A stretch of 64,000 bases of DNA, taken from assembly GCA_016716565.1 (NCBI GenBank), contig JADJWC010000003.1, positions 186,001 through 250,000 on the forward strand, written 5' to 3'. The translations under genes and the position numbers were made by a program. This DNA comes from a bacterium (lineage in GTDB: Bacteria; Bacteroidota; Ignavibacteria; Ignavibacteriales; Ignavibacteriaceae). The notes under the pieces were generated by a model. It saw only the letters and a list, made by a program, of their open reading frames with translations, did no database searches and was not told the DNA's origin. Below are positions 37,859 to 44,907 of this stretch, piece by piece. How positions within the stretch are numbered: the stretch's first letter is position 1; each line of letters begins with the position of its first letter.

Positions 37859-38428
37859 ATGTATTCACTCTTAAAAACTTTAGTAATATCATTACTCCTT
37901 TTATATGGATGTGTAACAATTGATGTTACTTCTTTAGTGGAGGATTATCAAAATAGATTAGTATCCTCCTCTGCTTTCAAGGCAATTTCTTTAGGCGTTG
38001 AATTAGCTGAAAGTAAGAAAATGTTTTTAATGAAAGGAGATAATCATTACTTTGAAATTTTAGACAGTTTAGGTATAAATAAAGAAAAAGATAGTCTTTA
38101 CTACTATGAGTATCTTTCAAAATATTTTGACGATATAAAGGTTATTCTTCAAAATACAGTGATAACCCTAAAAGCAAATGATAAAGAACTTCAAGCTTTT
38201 GTTGAATCTTCTGAAAATGATTCTATTCCAAGAGTGAGATTTGATGGCGATGAAGAATTGTTCGAGAAAGATATACTAGAATATGTATTGGAGATAGACT
38301 ATAATATTTCAATCGAAGGAAATCTTAAAGACTATAAAGATATAGAGACAATATCAAAGGAAGATCAATTTTATATTATTCACAGTGTTAATAACAAAAT
38401 TGTATCCGCAAAATTAGTATATAAATGA
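37859..38428 (+). CDS. Cassette 1: hypothetical lipoprotein
   Basis: 189 aa. Lipoprotein signal MYSLLKTLVISLLLLYGC (lipobox LYG-C), then a soluble, acidic, largely helical protein (FEILDSLGINKEKDSLYYYE YL, DDIKVILQNTVITLKANDKE). No domain is recognised. It begins 35 nt inside the cassette and ends just before attC1. Base composition is AT-rich like the host genome, so no foreign origin is evident. Confidence 0.72.
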   Translation: MYSLLKTLVISLLLLYGCVTIDVTSLVEDYQNRLVSSSAFKAISLGVELAESKKMFLMKGDNHYFEILDSLGINKEKDSLYYYEYLSKYFDDIKVILQNTVITLKANDKELQAFVESSENDSIPRVRFDGDEELFEKDILEYVLEIDYNISIEGNLKDYKDIETISKEDQFYIIHSVNNKIVSAKLVYK

Positions 38429-38435
38429 AAGTGCC

Positions 38436-38603
38436 ATATAACCAGCAACTCAACAAAGACGGCTTCATTCAAGTCTTGGCATTTGCAAGTTAAAGTTGGT
38501 TCTGTTTTTTAAAATTTTTTAGTAAATAATTAACATTGTCAGTAAAACAAAATATAAACATTAAAAACGGTGCAACCGCTTGTTAGTTGCAACGCCGTTA
38601 GCT
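38436..38603 (+). other. attC site 1
   Basis: 168 nt, from R'' ATATAAC (38436-38442) to R' GTTAGCT (38597-38603). The left arm CCAGCAACTCAAC pairs with the right arm containing TTAGTTGCAACGCCG. It is closely similar to attC6 apart from the material inserted there. Confidence 0.85.
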
Positions 38604-38612
38604 GTATCAAAA

Positions 38613-39130
38613 ATGAAAAGAAAAGTTATTACAGAAATATTGTTCTTGATTATCTTTATATACTGTTCTAATGATATAATTTCTCAAATAAAACTATACA
38701 CTACAATTGATAGTTCGTATCAATTCTACGTTAAATTTATTGGTGCTGATAGGGATATAAACCAAATGAGAAATGAATTTGCGTGTGCTTACCCAATTTA
38801 CGTAAATGTTCCACTTGATCCTTCATTTAGATTCAGTTATCCAAATCCATATTTCACCATCAATGCGAAATGAAACATTTATTTTTAATGTTCCTGAAAT
38901 AACTGAGTAAATAATATTTACAGATTCAAACGACTCGATTTATTTCAATCCTAACTATGATAAATTAGATACTGGCTACTATTATTTCCAGATTAATCCT
39001 GGTATATATCTAAAAGTTCAATTAGAAAAGATGCTCTTAGTGAATTTAAAAGGGTATAAAATAATTTTTTCTGATTAAGGATAAGTCTTATGCTTTTCCT
39101 TTGTCAAGAATGAGTTCTAAAAAATTATAA
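38613..39130 (+). pseudogene. Cassette 2: exported protein gene with frameshifts (copy A)
   Basis: Starts MKRKVITEILFLIIFIYCSN (signal sequence) and runs in frame through IGADRDINQMRNEFACAYPI, then is lost near 38850 (an ATATTTCACC stretch where copy B has ATGTTCACC) and stops at 38873. Further differences lie near 38905 (an in-frame stop where copy B reads EVQIIF), 38999 and in A/T runs at about 39047-39070. Correcting them by comparison with copy B gives about 172 aa ending in FPLSRMSSKKL. No domain recognised; predicted periplasmic or surface protein with several aromatic beta-strand stretches. Confidence 0.7.
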
Positions 39131-39135
39131 ACTAC

Positions 39136-39360
39136 AGCTAACCCGTGCCTCAAGCTGACTGCCAATTCGCAATCGGCATTTCAAATATTTTCGGGTTAAT
39201 TGTTCCGTAAGAAGGTTTTTGGTAATAGTGTTCATTCTAATTAACTAACTTGTAAACTGTGCTTGGGAAAAAGATAAGCACAGTTTACAAAATCATTTGC
39301 AGTTGTGTTCTATACTGCATTGTCATTCTGGGCAGCAGCTTAGGCACAACGCCGTTAGTT
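39136..39360 (+). other. attC site 2
   Basis: 225 nt, from R'' AGCTAAC (39136-39142) to R' GTTAGTT (39354-39360). Left arm CCGTGCCTCAAGCTGACTG and right arm GCAGCAGCTTAGGCACAAC pair apart from an unpaired base (CAGCTTGAGGCAC versus CAGCTTAGGCAC), the extrahelical base IntI uses to choose the strand. Confidence 0.88.
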
Positions 39361-39412
39361 GCTTCAATTTGTTTCCCAAAAATATTTCATCAATAAAACG
39401 AAAGGTGCTATA

Positions 39413-39601
39413 ATGAAAACTTATTTGGTTCATATAAAAGATTCTCAGCCTATAAAAGTAAAAGCCGACTATATAGTTTCCGATAAAGATGGTGTCCATT
39501 TTTATTCTAAAGATGAATCTGGTCGCAATCAAGAAGTTGCCTTCTTTCCCTCTGATAAAATTATTGGGGTTACAGAAGAATCTTCTTTTGTTTCCAAATA
39601 A
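39413..39601 (+). CDS. Cassette 3: small hypothetical protein
   Basis: 62 aa from the ATG at 39413, preceded by AAAGGTG at a good distance. It reads MKTYLVHIKDSQPIKVKADY IVSDKDGVHFYSKDE and ends DKIIGVTEESSFVSK: a compact all-beta pattern (strand, turn, 'DGVHFYS', strand, 'VAFFPSDKIIGV') that I have seen in small bacterial proteins but cannot name. An antisense gene with a strong ribosome-binding site overlaps its 3' end. Confidence 0.65.
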   Translation: MKTYLVHIKDSQPIKVKADYIVSDKDGVHFYSKDESGRNQEVAFFPSDKIIGVTEESSFVSK

Positions 39602-39741
39602 GTATAGCGTCCATCTGTTCCATAAACGCCTACTCCTGTTTTTTCCAACGTTAGGCTTTTTATGTTAGAAAGGTTTAGTAAAATATTTTTGATAAAACAA
39701 ATTACTGTATTATCATATTGTGCAAATTTTATTTCTATCAT
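39529..39741 (-). CDS. Cassette 3: antisense small ORF with strong ribosome-binding site
   Basis: 70 aa, MIEIKFAQYDNTVICFIKNI then LLNLSNIKSLTLEKTGVGVY and GTDGRYTYLETKEDS. The ATG at 39741 has a perfect AAGGAG (39749-39754) 7 nt upstream, better than many genes in this window. Its last 73 nt overlap the sense gene in antisense. Cassette genes usually run in one direction, so this is unusual. No family recognised; it may be a real second gene or chance. Confidence 0.4.
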   Translation of the reverse strand: MIEIKFAQYDNTVICFIKNILLNLSNIKSLTLEKTGVGVYGTDGRYTYLETKEDSSVTPIILSEGKKATS

Positions 39742-39778
39742 TTTATTACTCCTTTTAGTTTATGTTTATTAAAATCGC

Positions 39779-40004
39779 AACTAACCCGTGCCTCAAGCTG
39801 ACTGCTCTTTCGCATTCAGCAATTTTGGTTCTCATAAGTTGTTGCTCCGTTTTTAGTTTCTTGTTTAACATTGTTCTTTTTAATTAACTACTTGCCTTCG
39901 GTGCTACCAAGAAAAGTTAAGCACCTTCGGCTTAATCTTTGGCTTTAGTGCCTTTGTTCTGCAAACTTGTTCCTGGCAGCAGCTTAGGCACAACGCCGTT
40001 AGGC
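39779..40004 (+). other. attC site 3
   Basis: 226 nt, from R'' AACTAAC (39779-39785) to R' GTTAGGC (39998-40004). Same ends as attC2 (CCGTGCCTCAAGCTGACTG and CAGCAGCTTAGGCACAACGC) but a diverged middle. Confidence 0.87.
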
Positions 40005-40008
40005 GGCA

Positions 40009-40488
40009 ATGTCAGACGCTATCGCAACGTATTCGGAACGACGATTCGACGGTCGTCGCGAATTCACGCTGTTTGCAGACAAAGTGGCAATCTCTGGAAC
40101 CACATCGCTGGGTCCGCGATTTGAAATGACGGTGCAACTGAATTCGCTCGTTCCGGTTGCTGATCGTCTCTGGGCTCGCTCTCGCGGATTCTGGCAAGGT
40201 ATCGTCTTGGCGGTCGTGAGCGCAATTCTGGCTCTGGGCTTCACTGAAGTACTTCCTCAGTTCTGGATGGGACTTCTCTGGGTGGTCGCAGTCGGTGGAG
40301 TGTTACTTGCAGCCGTAACGTTTCGTCGCGTCGAGTGGGCTTCGTTCAATAACTCTGCGGGTACGCCAGTGTTAACCATCGCGAAGGTTGGACCAAAACG
40401 CGAGGAATTTGACCGGTTCGTTTCCGCTATCGTAGGTGCTATCCGGGCTGCCGGTCCCGGAAAGGGCGGTGGCGCCGGTGCCGCCTAA
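40009..40488 (+). CDS. Cassette 4: GC-rich membrane protein of foreign origin
   Basis: 159 aa. Two membrane helices (FWQGIVLAVVSAILALGFTE and FWMGLLWVVAVGGVLLAAVT, about 65-108) flanked by soluble parts: YSERRFDGRREFTLFADKVA ISG before and EFDRFVSAIVGAIRAAGPGK after, with a Gly/Ala tail. Composition and codon use (CGC, GCG, GGC) are far more GC-rich than all neighbours, which shows recent capture from another phylum. The start is 11 nt after the junction with AGGCGG as ribosome-binding site; the stop lies within the attC R'' box, both typical of cassettes. Function unknown. Confidence 0.78.
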   Translation: MSDAIATYSERRFDGRREFTLFADKVAISGTTSLGPRFEMTVQLNSLVPVADRLWARSRGFWQGIVLAVVSAILALGFTEVLPQFWMGLLWVVAVGGVLLAAVTFRRVEWASFNNSAGTPVLTIAKVGPKREEFDRFVSAIVGAIRAAGPGKGGGAGAA

Positions 40489-40581
40489 CAAATGGCTGCA
40501 GCTGACAAGTCAACTCGTCACGCCCTTTGCATGCGCAAAGGGCGCGCCAAGTTGTCTTGCAGCTGAGCCTGGATGTTAGCT
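40483..40581 (+). other. attC site 4
   Basis: 99 nt, from R'' GCCTAAC (40483-40489) to R' GTTAGCT (40575-40581). A short classical attC unlike the others, with a GC-rich central hairpin (GCCCTTTGCATGCGCAAAGGGC). It arrived with the foreign cassette 4. Confidence 0.9.
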
Positions 40582-40590
40582 GTATCAAAA

Positions 40591-41108
40591 ATGAAAAGAA
40601 AAGTTATTACAGAAATATTGTTCTTGATTATCTTTATATACTGTTCTAATGATATAATTTCTCAAATAAAACTATACACTACAATTGATAGTTCGTATCA
40701 ATTCTACGTTAAATTATTGGTGCTGATAGGGATATAAACCAAATGAGAAATGAATTTGCGTGTGCTTACCCAATTTACGTAAATGTTCCACTTGATCCTT
40801 CATTTAGATTCAGTTATCCAAATCCATGTTCACCATCAATGCGAAATGAAACATTTATTTTTAATGTTCCTGAAATAACTGAAGTACAAATAATATTTAC
40901 AGATTCAAACGACTCGATTTATTTCAATCCTAACTATGATAAATTAGATACTGGCTACTATTATTTCCAGATTAATCCCTGGTATATATCTAAAAGTTCA
41001 ATTAGAAAAGATGCTCTTAGTGAATTTAAAGGGTATAAAATAATTTTTCTGATTAAGGATAAGTCTTATGCTTTTCCTTTGTCAAGAATGAGTTCTAAAA
41101 AATTATAA
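40591..41108 (+). pseudogene. Cassette 5: exported protein gene with one frameshift (copy B of cassette 2)
   Basis: Second copy of the cassette 2 gene. It begins MKRKVITEILFLIIFIYCSN and loses the frame near 40712, where copy A has one more T (AAATTTATTGG versus AAATTATTGG). From 40743 it is open again (MRNEFACAYPIYVNVPLDPS to LSRMSSKKL). Restoring the T gives 172 aa: signal sequence, then RFSYPNPCSPSMRNETFIFN, VPEITEVQIIFTDSNDSIYF and GYYYFQINPWYISKSS. Not recognised; predicted exported. Between them the two copies support an intact gene. Confidence 0.72.
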
Positions 41109-41113
41109 ACTAC

Positions 41114-41339
41114 AGCTAACCCGTGCCTCAAGCTGACTGCCAATTCGCAATCGGCATTTCAAATATTTTCGGGTTAATTGTTCCGTAAGAAGGTTTTTTG
41201 GTAATAGTGTTCATTCTAATTAACTAACTTGTAAACTGTGCTTGGGAAAAAGATAAGCACAGTTTACAAAATCATTTGCAGTTGTGTTCTATACTGCATT
41301 GTCATTCTGGGCAGCAGCTTAGGCACAACGCCGTTAGGT
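41114..41339 (+). other. attC site 5
   Basis: 226 nt, from R'' AGCTAAC (41114-41120) to R' GTTAGGT (41333-41339). Nearly identical to attC2, with one extra T in a T-run, confirming that the whole cassette was duplicated. Confidence 0.88.
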
Positions 41340-41350
41340 AGCTATTTTAA

Positions 41351-41872
41351 ATGGAAAAAATTATAGTATTAATTATAATATCATTTTCCTTTTTGATTAG
41401 TTCTTGTTGCACTTTCTCTAATTTTCAACAACCTCAAGAGAAAGAAGTTTCTGTCAGATTGGACATAATAGATTCAGTTGTTACTACACAAGAACCTATT
41501 GCAAAATTGAAAGTTTATTTGATGAATAATTCAAAAACAACTATTTCAATCTTATCCAATTTTCATAGAGATTGGAATCCAATTGTTCTGTTCGAAGATA
41601 GTGTCAGATATGATCTTCAAATGTTTATAGACTTCGTAGTGCCTTCATGTAGTGATTATATAGAAATTGATCCATCAAAAGAAATTAGTTTTATTTTTGA
41701 TTTTGATATATCTGATTACGCTAGTGAAAAAATGATGTTTCGTGGGAAGAATATTAATTATGGAAATTATAAAATAGAATTGGTATATGAAGACAAATTT
41801 TTAAAATGTTGTAATGCTATTTCTGGTTCAATTTATAGTAATAAAATTAATTTGGTTTATAACAAAAATTAA
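41351..41872 (+). CDS. Cassette 6: hypothetical lipoprotein
   Basis: 173 aa. Lipoprotein signal (IIVLIIISFSFLISSCC, lipobox ISS-C) followed by an Ig-like/BsuPI-type all-beta domain: VSVRLDIIDSVVTTQEPIAK LKVYLMNNS, ISILSNFHRDWNPIVLFEDS V, DYIEIDPSKEISFIFDFDIS and NYGNYKIELVYED. The pattern resembles the lipoprotein at 52231 (an extracellular domain describing how much a property is 'lowered'). Starts 11 nt after the junction. The role is unknown. Confidence 0.72.
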   Translation: MEKIIVLIIISFSFLISSCCTFSNFQQPQEKEVSVRLDIIDSVVTTQEPIAKLKVYLMNNSKTTISILSNFHRDWNPIVLFEDSVRYDLQMFIDFVVPSCSDYIEIDPSKEISFIFDFDISDYASEKMMFRGKNINYGNYKIELVYEDKFLKCCNAISGSIYSNKINLVYNKN

Positions 41873-41986
41873 AAAGCTACCTAACCAGCAACTCAACAAA
41901 GACGGCTTCATTCAGGTCTTGGCATTTGCAGTTCGGGTTGGTTATGTAAGAAAAAGTTTTTAGTAAGTAAATAACCTGCCTACCGT

Positions 41987-43019
41987 ATAATTCTTCAGCA
42001 TTTCGGTAACACTGGAGTTATTTTTCAAATAATATTCTGGTGTTATTATGAACAAATCAACAATCAGTGCCATTACTGCAAAATGGTTAACCATTTTGCG
42101 CGATTATGAAAAAATCAAATCTGGTGATTTTTCTGTATTTAAGACAGTTAATCAACTTTGTGAAGTTCACCATATCCATCGTAAGGATATAAGGAAATAT
42201 TACGAACGATGGATTAAATCTGGTAAAGATCAATCTGCTCTTCTTCCACATAAAAAGAGGCCCTAGACCTGGTAAGTATAAACTTCTCACCAAAGATGAA
42301 GAACGAATAATTATTAAAATTCGGCGCAGACTTGGTGCTAATGAATTTGAAATATTTCATTTATTAGAGAACAAATTTGATTTTCATCCTTCTGTTTCAA
42401 CGATTTATAGAACTTTTAAGAGATATCCATTAAATGCTAAAAAGAAAACAAAAGATCAAACGTTATGTTAAAAAGTATCCTGGTGAACTTCTTCACGCAG
42501 ATACTTATCATCTTGCTAAATCAATGATGCAAGATAGAAAAAGATACTATCTGTTCGGCATCATCGATGATTATAGCCGATTAGCTTATCTACAAGTGAT
42601 TCCTGCAATAAATGCAGCTGAAGTTTCAAAAGCATTTTTTTACTCTGTCCGTTTCTTCTTAGCTCACGGCATCCGCCTTGAGCGGGTTATGACTGATAAC
42701 GGTGTTGAGTTCACTGCTTTTACTTCTCAAAAAGCTAAAAGAACTCATTTCTTTGAAACTATGCTTAGTATCGTTGGTATTGATCATACATACACTCGGC
42801 CATATCATCCTCAATCCAATGGTAAGATTGAACGTTTTTGGCGGATCTTACATCAAGAATGTTTAATCCATTTGAACTTTGGTCAATCTTTAGATACTTT
42901 ATCATCTGAAATTAGTAGTTACTTATTTCGTTATAATTATCAACGTCGTCATGGTTCTTTAAATTATTTAACTCCTTTAGACTGCCTGCGTCATGTTACC
43001 GAATTACTGAAGTAGTACA
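41987..43019 (+). mobile_element. IS481-type insertion sequence
   Basis: 1033 bp with 26-bp imperfect terminal inverted repeats: 41987-42012 and 42994-43019 share TTCAG-x-A-x-TTCGGTAACA. It is flanked by an exact 6-bp target duplication, CTACCG (41981-41986 and 43020-43025). One transposase gene with broken frame lies inside. Length, single DDE transposase and termini fit the IS481 group. Confidence 0.9.
42048..43015 (+). pseudogene. IS481-type DDE transposase, frameshifted
   Basis: The first part (42048-42266) is a helix-turn-helix region, VNQLCEVHHIHRKDIRKYYE RW. The middle, in another frame, reads RPGKYKLLTKDEERIIIKIR RRLGANEFEI and VSTIYRTFKRYP. The last part (42434-43015) is the rve integrase core: LLHADTYHLA (Asp), RVMTDNGVEFTAF (Asp) and HPQSNGKIERFWR (Glu), the complete DDE triad. 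Two indels (near 42258 and 42432) separate the parts; joined, the protein is about 320 aa. The stop lies within the right terminal repeat. Confidence 0.87.
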
Positions 43020-43111
43020 CTACCGGCAGGCAGGCATTATCAGTTAAACAAAAAGTAAACATAAAAAACGGTGCAGCCGCTTGTTAGTTGCAACGCTGTT
43101 ATACTTATTTC

Positions 43112-43948
43112 TTATTCCGAATCGCTTCCATTTCTTATTTCATTAATGATCCCAAGGACTTTATCGGGATAATCAGTTTCAATCCCATCAACACCAAAGT
43201 CAAACGATTCATTAATTGCTTCTGTACTGTTAACTCCCCAGGAAATTATTTTAAAGCTTTTTGATTGTGCGTCATTAACAAATGATTGTGAAAGGAAGAA
43301 GCGATGCGGCTGAAGATACTCCACATCAAGATCGTACACGCTGTCGAATGTAACACCGCGATCGATGATCATTCCGAGCCAGGGAATTCTCAATGCATAA
43401 ACATAAAGCAGGGGAATATCCGGTTCTAAAATTCTCAATCTCTTAAGCACGTTAGGGTCAAACGATTTAAGGATTGTCTGCGATTCAATATTATTTTGAT
43501 TCACTAGTTCTACGACTCGCTCCTCGATTCCTGGGTAAGTTTCGTTTCCTTCCTTCAATTCGATAATGATTAATGTACTGTCATCCAGCAGATCAATTAC
43601 TTCCCGGAGAGAGGGTATTTTTTCATCACTGAATTTCTTATCGAACCACGAACCCGCATCAAGTTTTTGTAATTCTTCAAAAGAAAAATATTTTACATTT
43701 CCTTTTCCATTGGTCGTTCTCTCAACGTCAGTATCGTGCAGAACTACAAGTACGCTGTCTGATGTCTGCCTCAAATCAAGTTCAAGCGCATCTGCACCTA
43801 ACTCCAAAGCTTTTTTAAATGCTGCGATTGTATTTTCCGGTGCATAAGCTGATGCACCTCTGTGAGCTACTATCAATGGCTGAGCTAATGCGCATTCACA
43901 GCCAAGGCAGCTAAATATTATCAGGCAGTATGTAAAAATCTTGTTCAA
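43112..43948 (-). CDS. Exported glycerophosphodiester phosphodiesterase
   Basis: 278 aa with a signal peptide (FTYCLIIFSCLGCECALAQ; lipid attachment at Cys is possible). GDPD barrel motifs: LIVAHRGASAYAPENT (catalytic His), ALELDLRQTSDSVLVVLHDT DVERTTNG (metal ligands ExD and second His) and a C-terminal VNSTEAINESFDFGVDGIET DYPD. It releases glycerol-3-phosphate from phospholipid-derived diesters. It runs against the integron and its stop is 8 nt from the last attC, so it marks the distal edge of the array. No attC follows it. Confidence 0.9.
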   Translation of the reverse strand: MNKIFTYCLIIFSCLGCECALAQPLIVAHRGASAYAPENTIAAFKKALELGADALELDLRQTSDSVLVVLHDTDVERTTNGKGNVKYFSFEELQKLDAGSWFDKKFSDEKIPSLREVIDLLDDSTLIIIELKEGNETYPGIEERVVELVNQNNIESQTILKSFDPNVLKRLRILEPDIPLLYVYALRIPWLGMIIDRGVTFDSVYDLDVEYLQPHRFFLSQSFVNDAQSKSFKIISWGVNSTEAINESFDFGVDGIETDYPDKVLGIINEIRNGSDSE

Positions 43949-44067
43949 TATTACTCTATAGTTTATTTGACAATTTATTATGTTTACATAAGTATTAAAA
44001 GGTGAATAAGTTTTTACACATTTCGGCTTAGTTACATAACCTTAAGAAATAAACTAACTAAAAAATT

Positions 44068-44832
44068 ATGAAGCAATTTTCAGATATAGTTCATCGGGCT
44101 GTTCAGAAGATCTTACCGAAGCAGGAATATGTGGAAATTTCCGGAAGCATCATACCTTCACCAGATAAAAGGTGGTGCGGTCTGGAATTCAAAGACGATA
44201 ACTTCTACTTAAAATCCGCCGAAGCAGAAGCCAGACGATTGATTGATCATTTTCAGTGCAGTAAGAAAAGCCGGGTGTTAGACGTAGGATGCGGCCAGGG
44301 CCGTTTACCCAATGGTATTCTCCGGGTAATTGGTGAGCTTGATTACACAGGAGTAGATGTCGATAAGAAATCCATTGATTGGTGTAAACGTTATATCGAA
44401 CAGAATCACTTATCTTTTAAATTCAAGCATCTTGATCTTTACAATGAGCGATACAACATACAAGGAATTAGGATTGATGATAGTTTCCATTTTGATATTC
44501 CTGCAAAAAGCATTGATATAATTTATCTGTATTCGGTTTTTTCTCATACAACTGAAGAGGATATGCGCGTTTACTTAAAAGAATTCTTACGCATTCTTGA
44601 TGAAGGAGGCAAAATATTTTTTACAGCTTTTGTTGAGGAGGATGTTCCGGATATTTCAATAAATCCAGAGAACTATCGCTTGAAGTGCTCTGGTCCGCTT
44701 CACATCGTACGATACAGAAAAGAATATTTATTCTCTATACTTGATGAAATCGGATACTCAATAATACAATTTACACACGGGACAGAAGCAGATGGTCAGA
44801 GTGCCATCTATTTGAAAAAGAAAAATAGTTGA
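44068..44832 (+). CDS. Class I SAM-dependent methyltransferase
   Basis: 254 aa. Motif I is KSRVLDVGCGQGRLPNGILR V (about 71-90), motif II YTGVDVDKKSIDW, then SIDIIYLYSVFSHTTEEDMR VYLKEFLRILDEGGKIFFTA F (motifs IV-VI). The N-terminus (FSDIVHRAVQKILPKQEY) and C-terminus are not diagnostic. Such enzymes often modify small molecules, lipids or sugars; the target is unknown. Transcribed alone, upstream of a nucleotidyltransferase gene. Confidence 0.8.
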   Translation: MKQFSDIVHRAVQKILPKQEYVEISGSIIPSPDKRWCGLEFKDDNFYLKSAEAEARRLIDHFQCSKKSRVLDVGCGQGRLPNGILRVIGELDYTGVDVDKKSIDWCKRYIEQNHLSFKFKHLDLYNERYNIQGIRIDDSFHFDIPAKSIDIIYLYSVFSHTTEEDMRVYLKEFLRILDEGGKIFFTAFVEEDVPDISINPENYRLKCSGPLHIVRYRKEYLFSILDEIGYSIIQFTHGTEADGQSAIYLKKKNS

Positions 44833-44907
44833 CAGGTAAATGCGCTGTAAATATATACGCAGTGCTTTATTAACACCGGTGAGCCTGGTGGTCATTTAAA
44901 CATATTT

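Larger units (their letters stand above)
41976..43034. repeat. Palindromic repeat split by the IS
   Basis: Joining 41976-41986 to 43026-43034 gives CCTGCCTACCGGCAGGCAGG, one base from a perfect 20-nt palindrome and close to the repeat at 36283-36303. attC1 lacks this sequence at the equivalent place, so the palindrome was inserted into attC6 first and the IS later. Confidence 0.75.
36647..43104. mobile_element. Integron: intI, attI region and six gene cassettes
   Basis: A tyrosine integrase with the IntI-specific insertion (minus strand) faces away from a cassette array (plus strand). Junctions G^TTRRRY lie at 37824, 38597, 39354, 39998, 40575, 41333 and 43098. Each cassette's 5' end is the reverse complement of the start of its own attC site, as expected after recombination. 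Cassettes: 1 (37825-38597), 2 (38598-39354), 3 (39355-39998), 4 (39999-40575), 5 (40576-41333, copy of 2) and 6 (41334-43098, carrying an IS in its attC). Such arrays capture and reshuffle promoterless genes. Confidence 0.93.
41879..43104 (+). other. attC site 6, interrupted by an IS element
   Basis: R'' ACCTAAC (41879-41885) and R' GTTATAC (43098-43104). Outer parts match attC1 (CCAGCAACTCAACAAAGACG on the left; GGTGCAGCCGCTTGTTAGTT on the right), so the original site was about 168 nt. The centre holds a 20-nt palindrome into which a 1033-bp IS is inserted. Confidence 0.85.

Noticed and set aside
38598..41339. Cassettes 2 and 5 as a composite transposon with direct repeats
   Set aside because: The repeats end exactly at integron junctions and contain no transposase; IntI-mediated insertion explains them better.
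42048..43015. Programmed frameshifting in the IS transposase, as in IS3 elements
   Set aside because: IS481-type elements normally have one continuous gene, and the two breaks lie at places with no slippery heptamer that I could identify.
43105..43948. GDPD gene as a seventh cassette in reverse orientation
   Set aside because: No attC follows it and no sequence complementary to its presumed junction (GTTATAC) was found downstream; it is a normal chromosomal gene.
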